NCBI GenBank assembly: GCA_027052485.1
Contig: JALUFA010000093.1
Span: 1-12,211 of the forward strand
Direction of reading: 5' to 3'
Source: Hydrogenothermaceae bacterium
Lineage (GTDB): Bacteria; Aquificota; Aquificia; Aquificales; Hydrogenothermaceae
Length of the DNA stretch: 12,211 bases
Shown: one piece after another, positions 7,064 to 12,211 of the stretch
Layout: every line of letters starts with the position of its first letter
How positions within the stretch are numbered: the first letter of the stretch is position 1
The notes under the pieces: generated by a model
The model's database searches: none
What the model was told of the DNA's origin: nothing
What the model saw: the letters and a program-made list of their open reading frames with translations, nothing else
Position numbers and translations under genes: made by a program

Positions 7064-7904
7064 ATACTACCTTGAACTGGTAAAGTTCGAACACACAATT
7101 TTTGCCCTTCCCTTTGGAATTGCGGCAATTTTTATCGTTGAAAAGGGGGTTCCTCCGCTAGACAAGATTTTCTGGATTGTCGTTGCACTTGTTGCAGGTA
7201 GAACGGCAGGAATGGCGTTTAACCGTTTTTTTGACCTTCCTTTTGATAAACTAAACCCCCGCTCCCAAAACTGGGCGTCGGTTAAGGGAGTGGTAAAACC
7301 TGCTGAGATTTTGGCATTAGCCGTCTTTTCATCCCTTGTTCTGGTCTTTGCCGCCTATGAGCTTAACAAACTGGCCTTTTACCTGTCTCCAGTGGCTATT
7401 TTAATGCTTGTTATATATCCTCTGGGAAAGAGATTTACAAACTTCGTCCATCTGATTTTAGGAGGCGTTTACTTTCTCATACCTGTTGCTGTTAGTATAG
7501 CATTAAAGGGAAAAGTCCTACCTGAAGCTGTGTTTTTAGGACTTGGGATGGCATTTTGGGTTTCTGGCTTTGATATACTGTATGCCCTTCAGGACATAGA
7601 GTTTGATAGGAAAGTAGGTCTTCACTCTATACCTTCCAGATACGGGGTAAAAAAGGCTTTGATGCTCGCTAGGCTGTTTCACTTTTTAACGTTAGTTTTC
7701 TTAATACTAACAGGTGTAGCAGCAGGCCTTGGATGGATTTACTATACAGGCCTATTTATACTTGCTGCATTTTTGGTTTACGAACACTCCCTTATAAAAG
7801 AAAACGACCTTTCGAAGATTAACGTTGCCTTCTTCACGATTAATGGGTACGTTAGTATCCTCTACATGCTTATTGTTATTTTAGATATATACGTTAACCG
7901 TTAA
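7047..7904 (+). CDS. UbiA-family polyprenyltransferase, probably MqnP-like
   Basis: This integral membrane enzyme of 285 residues has about eight hydrophobic segments. It should transfer a polyprenyl chain from its diphosphate to an aromatic acid in quinone synthesis. The first prenyl-diphosphate/magnesium motif is NRFFDLPFD (59-67, Asn59, Asp63, Asp67) followed by KLNPRS; the second is [12 protein letters not shown] (176-187) followed by SIPSRYG. The N-terminal [11 protein letters not shown] resembles the 'other' UbiA group that accompanies the futalosine menaquinone route (MqnP) rather than E. coli UbiA or MenA. Residues after the first motif deviate: the usual NPRTxxR reads NPRSQNW. The start lies inside the HAD gene and has only a weak ribosome site, so coupling is likely. 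The 3' end overlaps nadE by 11 bases. UbiA family is certain; MqnP is an inference. Confidence 0.88.
   Translation: MIKKIKYYLELVKFEHTIFALPFGIAAIFIVEKGVPPLDKIFWIVVALVAGRTAGMAFNRFFDLPFDKLNPRSQNWASVKGVVKPAEILALAVFSSLVLVFAAYELNKLAFYLSPVAILMLVIYPLGKRFTNFVHLILGGVYFLIPVAVSIALKGKVLPEAVFLGLGMAFWVSGFDILYALQDIEFDRKVGLHSIPSRYGVKKALMLARLFHFLTLVFLILTGVAAGLGWIYYTGLFILAAFLVYEHSLIKENDLSKINVAFFTINGYVSILYMLIVILDIYVNR
7894..7904. other. Tail-to-tail overlap of ubiA and nadE
   Basis: The last 11 bases of the plus-strand prenyltransferase gene (TAA at 7902-7904) are also the last bases of the minus-strand nadE gene (TAA read from 7896 to 7894). No terminator hairpin can lie between the genes, and none is evident in the coding ends. 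Confidence 0.9.
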
Positions 7905-9615
7905 ACTTGTTTGTTATTGGCATCCTTCTATCCTTACCGAAGGCTTTTTCTGTTATTTTTATTCCTATCGGTGCTTGACGGCGCTTGTACTCGTTTGCAT
8001 CTACCATTCTTACAACCTTTCTTACGGTAGCCTTATCAAACCCCATGTTTACAATCTCTTCAGGAGACAGGTCTTCTTCTATGTAAAGCTGTAAAATCTC
8101 GTCTAATATGTGGTAAGGGGGCAGTTCATCTTCGTCTTTTTGTTCCGGCCTTAGCTCTGCAGATGGTGGTTTTTCTAAAACCCTCTGCGGAATAACTGGC
8201 GATATAGAGTTCCTATACTCGGCAAGTTCGTAAACCTTTGTTTTATATACGTCTTTTATCACCGCAAATCCACCAACCATATCTCCATAAAGGGTTGAGT
8301 ACCCAACGCTCATCTCTGACTTGTTCCCTGTTGCTAGAACTATCCATCCAAACTTGTTTGATAGTGCCATTAGGTAGTTTCCTCTTATCCGTGCCTGAAG
8401 GTTTTCTTCGGTTGTGTCCCACTCTCTTCCTTTAAAAATAGGGGATAATACCTCCATGTACTTTTCAAACACCTCTGTTATCGGTATTGTAAAGGTTTCT
8501 ATTCCTAGGTTTTTTGCAAGCTCGTTTGCATCTTCAATGCTCTCTTTTGAGGTAAACTGGGAAGGCATTAGCACACCTTTAACGTTTTCTGCTCCGAGGG
8601 CATCTACGGCAATCGCAGCTACTAAAGAACTATCAATGCCTCCACTTAGTCCTAAAACCACCTTCTGGAAGTTGTTTTTGTGTATGTAATCTCTTAACCC
8701 TAAAACAAGCGCATTATATATCTCCTCAGTTTGGCTCATATCTAAGAATATCTTCTCTGGAGGCGGGCTGGTTTTTTCTTTAATCTTATAATCTAGAGGT
8801 ATCTCTTTAACGTTCTCTTTTCTTTTGTACTTTGCCCTGAGATTTCTAAGTCTGTTGTCTTTTAGCTGTTTTCTGAAAATCAGGTCTAGGTCAATATCTG
8901 CGATGATGAACTCTTCTTCAAAAGCCTTTCCCTTTGCCTCAAAGGAGCCATCAGGTAAAACTACCATACTGTTTCCGTCAAAGACCAGCTCGTCCTGTCC
9001 TCCAACCATATTGACGTATGCAATTGCCACAAGGTTGTCTTTAGCCCTAACCTTTAGCATCTCCTCCCTGTATTTTGTTTTTCCAACCGTGTAAGGGGAA
9101 GCATTTAGGTTCAGTATCAGCTCTGCTCCTTCTATAGCCTGTACGTTGATGGGATTTTCTGGATACCAGATGTCTTCACATATGGATACGCCAATCTTAT
9201 AACCTTCTACGTTTAAAAGAACTATATCCCTCCCTTTTTGAAAGTATCTGACCTCATCAAAAACACTGTAGTTTGGTAGGTGGTGTTTGTGGTAAACACC
9301 TTTTATCTCGCCGTTATGGATTATAGCTGCAGCGTTGTATATATCTTCATCTTTATCAACAAAGCCAACTACGGCAATAATATCCTTTACGGACTTTGCT
9401 ACTTCATCTATTGCCTTTAGATTTGCATTTATGAAATTCTCTTTAAAGAGAAGGTCTTCTGGAGGATATCCGGTTATCGCAAGCTCAGGGAAAACAACAA
9501 TATCAGCCTGTTTTTCCTCTGCCTTTTTTATGTAATCCTTTATTTTTTCTGCGTTTCCCTTTATATCTCCAACAGTAGGGTTTATCTGCGCTAAGGCAAC
9601 TCTTATCTTTTTCAA
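7894..9615 (-). CDS. nadE: Glutamine-dependent NAD(+) synthetase
   Basis: NadE amidates nicotinic acid adenine dinucleotide to NAD, using ammonia released from glutamine and ATP for activation. The 573 residues form two domains. The N-terminal nitrilase-type glutaminase (about 1-270) carries the triad Glu44 in [14 protein letters not shown], Lys110 in [13 protein letters not shown] and Cys146 in [12 protein letters not shown]. The C-terminal synthetase (about 290-573) has the PP-loop LSGGIDSS (323-330), [23 protein letters not shown] (428-450, core NKSE) and PPSAELRP. All catalytic residues are present, so it should not depend on free ammonia. The start is TTG at 9615: GGGGG seven bases upstream is an excellent ribosome site and an in-frame stop lies just before. 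It follows mutS2 by 12 bases, so the two are probably cotranscribed. Confidence 0.97.
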   Translation of the reverse strand: MKKIRVALAQINPTVGDIKGNAEKIKDYIKKAEEKQADIVVFPELAITGYPPEDLLFKENFINANLKAIDEVAKSVKDIIAVVGFVDKDEDIYNAAAIIHNGEIKGVYHKHHLPNYSVFDEVRYFQKGRDIVLLNVEGYKIGVSICEDIWYPENPINVQAIEGAELILNLNASPYTVGKTKYREEMLKVRAKDNLVAIAYVNMVGGQDELVFDGNSMVVLPDGSFEAKGKAFEEEFIIADIDLDLIFRKQLKDNRLRNLRAKYKRKENVKEIPLDYKIKEKTSPPPEKIFLDMSQTEEIYNALVLGLRDYIHKNNFQKVVLGLSGGIDSSLVAAIAVDALGAENVKGVLMPSQFTSKESIEDANELAKNLGIETFTIPITEVFEKYMEVLSPIFKGREWDTTEENLQARIRGNYLMALSNKFGWIVLATGNKSEMSVGYSTLYGDMVGGFAVIKDVYKTKVYELAEYRNSISPVIPQRVLEKPPSAELRPEQKDEDELPPYHILDEILQLYIEEDLSPEEIVNMGFDKATVRKVVRMVDANEYKRRQAPIGIKITEKAFGKDRRMPITNKFNG

Positions 9616-9627
9616 TGTTTAACCCCC
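9616..9627 (-). promoter_or_regulatory. mutS2-nadE gap with strong nadE ribosome site
   Basis: The 12-base gap holds GGGGG (9623-9627 read on the minus strand) immediately after the mutS2 TAA and seven bases before the nadE TTG. The strong site may compensate for the weak start codon and couples nadE to mutS2 translation. No separate promoter fits here. Confidence 0.75.
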
Positions 9628-11946
9628 TTACTTGATATCTACTACTGTAACTCCCATGCCACCTTCATGGTACTCTGCATCTTTGTACTCTAGGTTGTAA
9701 GGTGCAGAGTCTAGATACTCCCTTACAGCTTTTCTAAGGGTACCTGAACCATACCCATGGATAATCCTAAGGTGGGTGTACCCTTCAAGGACAGCATTAT
9801 CAAGAAAATCACTCAGTTTTTTTATAGCTTCGTCCCTTGTTAAGCCGATGAGGTTTATCTCTGGTTTAATCTTTACTCTCTCTCTTCTTACATGGAACTT
9901 GGTTTTTTTCTCTTCCCTTTTAGAAGCGTCTATTCTCTCTAAATCTTTTATTGGAACCCAGATTTTTATCCCGTTGAAGTTTACGTTTGCCCTGTCCTCT
10001 CTAACGGAAACAACTTCCCCAACGGTATTTTTTCCTTTTATTTTTACCTTGTCTCCAATCTCTAGGTTTATCCTTTCTGGCTCGACCTTCTCCACCGTAG
10101 CCGATGAGATTTCGGTCTTTACCTTTTTAATAAATCTTTCAAGCTCTCTGCCAGATGGATTTTCTTTGATGTTTTGGATAATTGAGTATCCTTCCTTTTT
10201 GATACTGTCTACAAACTGCTCTATCTCTTTAATGCTTTCTTTCCACTTTTTCTTTTTGAGTTCTTCAAGTTCGGCATTGAGTTTTTCATACTTTCTCTTT
10301 TCTTCTTCTAGTTGTTTTCTTAGCTGCTCTACCTTTCTGCTTTCAATGTCATAAAAAACCTTATACTTTTCTAGCTCTTCAATGGCCTTTTCTAGCTGTA
10401 TGCTTTCTTTACTGAGGTACTTTTCTGCCTCTTTTAGTATCTCCTCGTAAAAACCTAGTCTTCTGGCAATGTAAAATGCCATACTCTGGCCTATAGTTTT
10501 GTAGTGGATTTGGTAGGTTGGGGTTAGTTTTTCTTTGTCAAAACCTACCGCTGCAACTTCAAAGTAATCATCTGAAAGGGCAAACAGTTTTATTGGCTTA
10601 AAGTGGGATGTTGCTATAACAAATGAGTTTTTACCTTTCAAAAACTTTAATATGCCTATACCTATAGCGCTACCTTCATCTGGGTCTGTTCCCGGAATAA
10701 GCTCATCAAGTAGTACCAAGCTTTTGTCTGAAACTTTTGAGAGAATGTCTTTTATGTTGCTTATGTGCCATGAGTAAGTGGAGAGGTTAGCCTCTATACT
10801 CTGGTAGTCTCCAATATCAACAAATACACCATCAACGATAGGTATCCTGCTGTCTTCCCTTACTGGAACGGGAATACCTGTCTGCACAAGCAGAGAGAAC
10901 AGTCCGGCGGTTTTTAATGCAACGGTTTTACCTCCAGTGTTTGGTCCTGTAATGACTAACCCCCTTTTTTTTCTGTCAACAATTATGTCTATAGGTACAA
11001 ACTGTTTTTCTAGTAGTGCAAATAGAGGGTGTATCGCTTCTTTTAGGTAAAAGTCCTGTCCTATTTCCGGGAATCTTGCGTTTGCTTTTAGCGCGTACTT
11101 TGCTACAGTGTAAAGGTAATCAAACTCAACAACTGCGTTAAAAGCGTTTCTAATACCGCCTATCCTTGTCCTAAGAATGTCTGTTAAAAACTGTAGTACC
11201 TTTCTTACTTCAATCTGTTCTTGAATTTTTAGGTCTGAAAGTTTGTTGTTAAGCTCAACTATGTTTAAAGGCTCTAGAAAAATTGTGTGTCCTGTAGATG
11301 ACCTGTCGTGGATAATCCCTTTTATCTTACTGGAGTAGTTTTCTTTGACAGGTATAACGTATCTGTTTCTCCGTGTGGTGATGATTCTCTCCTGAATGAT
11401 ATCGTCATACTTTTGGCTGTAGATGATGCTCTCTAGTATGCTTATGATTTTTCTCTCTGTTTCCTTTATCTGAGAACGGATTTTTGCTAGCTCTCTACTT
11501 GCACTGTCTTTTACAAAACCTGCCTCGTCTATGCTGTCGTATATAATCCTCTCTGTTTCCCTTGAGGAGTACAGGTTTTTATACAGGTTTAAAAGCTGGC
11601 TGTCCTCCTTTTCTATCTTTCCCTGTAAAAACTTTTTTATCTGCCTTGATATATTTATTAGGTTAGCTATGTTTCTAATCTCAAAAGGAGAAAGAACACT
11701 ATCCCTAATTTTAAGTATTTCCAAACTCTTTGATATATCTGGGTACTCTCCCAGTGGAAAAAACCTTTCCTTCTCGTAGATTTTTAAAAAACTGTCTTGC
11801 AGGGAAACTTTATCTTTTACAACTTTTTCATCCTTTAAAGGCTTAAGATTTTTAATCTTTTCCTGTGTTTTTTCGTTAGGTGTAAGGGTGGCAAGCTCGT
11901 CTAAAAACTTTTCGTACTCTAAAAGCTGTAAATCTCTTTCTCTCAT
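9628..11946 (-). CDS. mutS2: MutS2 family ATPase with Smr domain
   Basis: MutS2 is a dimeric MutS-like ATPase without the mismatch-recognition domain; members suppress homologous recombination (Thermus, Helicobacter), and the Bacillus protein has been described as acting on collided ribosomes. The 772 residues give the full domain order: core and clamp helices (1-320), ATPase with Walker A GPNTGGKT (334-341), DIGDYQSIEANLSTYS (377-392), Walker B LVLLDE (410-415) and ATSHFK (445-450), a long Lys/Glu coiled coil (about 500-580), a small beta linker (626-671), and the C-terminal Smr domain (about 696-772) with HGYGSG (730-735). The usual acidic/basic LDLR-type motif at the start of Smr reads INLI (697-700). 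ATG 11946 has an AGGAG ribosome site four bases upstream. nadE follows in the same transcript. Confidence 0.96.
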   Translation of the reverse strand: MRERDLQLLEYEKFLDELATLTPNEKTQEKIKNLKPLKDEKVVKDKVSLQDSFLKIYEKERFFPLGEYPDISKSLEILKIRDSVLSPFEIRNIANLINISRQIKKFLQGKIEKEDSQLLNLYKNLYSSRETERIIYDSIDEAGFVKDSASRELAKIRSQIKETERKIISILESIIYSQKYDDIIQERIITTRRNRYVIPVKENYSSKIKGIIHDRSSTGHTIFLEPLNIVELNNKLSDLKIQEQIEVRKVLQFLTDILRTRIGGIRNAFNAVVEFDYLYTVAKYALKANARFPEIGQDFYLKEAIHPLFALLEKQFVPIDIIVDRKKRGLVITGPNTGGKTVALKTAGLFSLLVQTGIPVPVREDSRIPIVDGVFVDIGDYQSIEANLSTYSWHISNIKDILSKVSDKSLVLLDELIPGTDPDEGSAIGIGILKFLKGKNSFVIATSHFKPIKLFALSDDYFEVAAVGFDKEKLTPTYQIHYKTIGQSMAFYIARRLGFYEEILKEAEKYLSKESIQLEKAIEELEKYKVFYDIESRKVEQLRKQLEEEKRKYEKLNAELEELKKKKWKESIKEIEQFVDSIKKEGYSIIQNIKENPSGRELERFIKKVKTEISSATVEKVEPERINLEIGDKVKIKGKNTVGEVVSVREDRANVNFNGIKIWVPIKDLERIDASKREEKKTKFHVRRERVKIKPEINLIGLTRDEAIKKLSDFLDNAVLEGYTHLRIIHGYGSGTLRKAVREYLDSAPYNLEYKDAEYHEGGMGVTVVDIK

Positions 11947-11958
11947 GAGGCTCCTAAT

Positions 11959-11988
11959 TTTAAACTAATCTTATCTGTGTAATATAAT
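11959..11988 (+). promoter_or_regulatory. Candidate acylphosphatase promoter overlapping mutS2 promoter
   Basis: A perfect TATAAT occurs at 11983-11988, with a weak TTTAAA -35 candidate at 11959-11964 (spacing 18). Transcription would start near 11995 and leave about 34 bases before the ATG at 12029. The -10 lies on the same bases as the mutS2 -10 on the other strand, so the two polymerases would compete. Confidence 0.4.
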
Positions 11989-12009
11989 ATTTACTCACCA
12001 ATTTATCAA
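11981..12009 (-). promoter_or_regulatory. Predicted housekeeping-sigma promoter of mutS2-nadE
   Basis: On the minus strand a TTGATA -35 box (12009-12004) and a TATATT -10 box (11986-11981) are exactly 17 bases apart, each matching consensus at five of six positions. Transcription would start near 11974, giving a leader of about 28 bases before the AGGAG site (11955-11951) and ATG. This is the clearest promoter in the window, although AT-rich gaps raise the chance of coincidental matches. Confidence 0.6.
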
Positions 12010-12028
12010 ACTTTATATGGGGAAAAGA

Positions 12029-12211
12029 ATGCTACTACACGTTGTTCTTGCAGGTACAGTTCAAGGGGTCGGATTTAGAAACTTCACAAAGAAAGTGGCA
12101 GATGAGCTTGGTATAAAAGGATGGGTAAAAAACAATCCAGATGGAACAGTTGAAATTATGGCTGAAGGGGATGAAGAAACCTTACGAAAGTTTTTAGACA
12201 TAGTAGAACAG
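12029..12211 (+). CDS. acyP: Acylphosphatase (5' part)
   Basis: Acylphosphatase hydrolyses carboxyl-phosphate bonds in small metabolites such as acetyl phosphate or carbamoyl phosphate; it is a small cytoplasmic ferredoxin-like protein. The window ends after 61 of an expected 90 or so codons. The signature GTVQGVGFRNF (9-19) carries the catalytic phosphate-binding Arg17, and GWVKNNPDGTVEI (31-43) carries the catalytic Asn35. An in-frame ATG also occurs at 12017, which would add MGKR; I prefer 12029 because GGGG at 12019-12022 stands six bases before it and the family starts close to that methionine. It diverges from mutS2. The assignment is secure although the gene is cut by the window end. 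Confidence 0.93.
   Translation, partial: MLLHVVLAGTVQGVGFRNFTKKVADELGIKGWVKNNPDGTVEIMAEGDEETLRKFLDIVEQ

Noticed and set aside
9776..10354. 192-residue plus-strand open frame antisense to mutS2
   Set aside because: It is Ser/Phe/Leu-rich low-complexity sequence produced by reading the Lys/Glu-rich coiled coil of MutS2 backwards; it resembles no family and the mutS2 frame is certain.
12017..12028. Upstream in-frame ATG for acylphosphatase
   Set aside because: The GGGG ribosome site falls after that ATG and at good spacing for the ATG at 12029; no ribosome site precedes 12017.
1..12211. CRISPR arrays, tRNA or rRNA genes, transposases, phage genes, toxin-antitoxin pairs or defence systems
   Set aside because: Nearly every base is accounted for by recognisable genes; I saw no regularly spaced repeats, no transposase or integrase motifs and no tRNA-like cloverleaf in the short gaps.

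Overview
The window is an ordinary, very densely packed bacterial chromosomal segment made of housekeeping and biosynthetic genes. There are fifteen protein genes, and the largest gap is about 80 bases. The composition is AT-rich, the proteins are rich in Lys, Glu and Ile, and genes are joined by ATGA or tail-to-tail overlaps. The gene set includes isopropylmalate synthase, citramalate synthase, a UbiA enzyme resembling the futalosine-pathway type, glutamine-dependent NAD synthetase and MutS2. Together this suggests a thermophilic Aquificota bacterium, most likely of the Hydrogenothermaceae (Persephonella/Sulfurihydrogenibium type). That assignment is an inference from sequence style, not a database match.

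Layout: (1) plus-strand cluster 1-1721: the 3' end of rsmA, a small secreted protein of unknown function, a DUF503/YlxP protein, and rdgB. (2) minus-strand cluster 5881-1716, read hpt, leuA, cimA, dtd; it meets rdgB tail to tail, sharing the six bases TTATAA. (3) plus-strand cluster 5951-7904: cutA, a HAD-IIA phosphatase-like gene and ubiA/mqnP, diverging from hpt across a 69-base AT-rich gap. (4) minus-strand pair 11946-7894: mutS2 then nadE; nadE overlaps the end of ubiA by 11 bases. (5) plus-strand acylphosphatase, cut off by the window end, diverging from mutS2 over an 82-base gap with overlapping promoter-like elements.

How the genes work together: LeuA and CimA are paralogous Claisen-type enzymes that commit carbon to leucine and, via citramalate, to isoleucine. 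Their tandem order suggests joint control of branched-chain synthesis. Dtd, RdgB and Hpt serve quality control and salvage (D-aminoacyl-tRNA, non-canonical purine NTPs, purine bases). RsmA and YlxP act around the 30S ribosome. MutS2 is a DNA-repair or ribosome-rescue ATPase, NadE makes NAD, and the UbiA enzyme prenylates an aromatic quinone precursor. The grouping is mostly a compact-genome effect rather than one pathway.

I see no tRNA, rRNA, CRISPR array, insertion sequence, phage gene or convincing intrinsic terminator, and no sign of an undescribed multi-gene system. The points most worth a second look are a Fur-family-like 7-1-7 palindrome before leuA, the missing LDLR-type motif in the MutS2 Smr domain, the unrecognised secreted protein that begins inside rsmA, and the terminator-free convergent gene ends.
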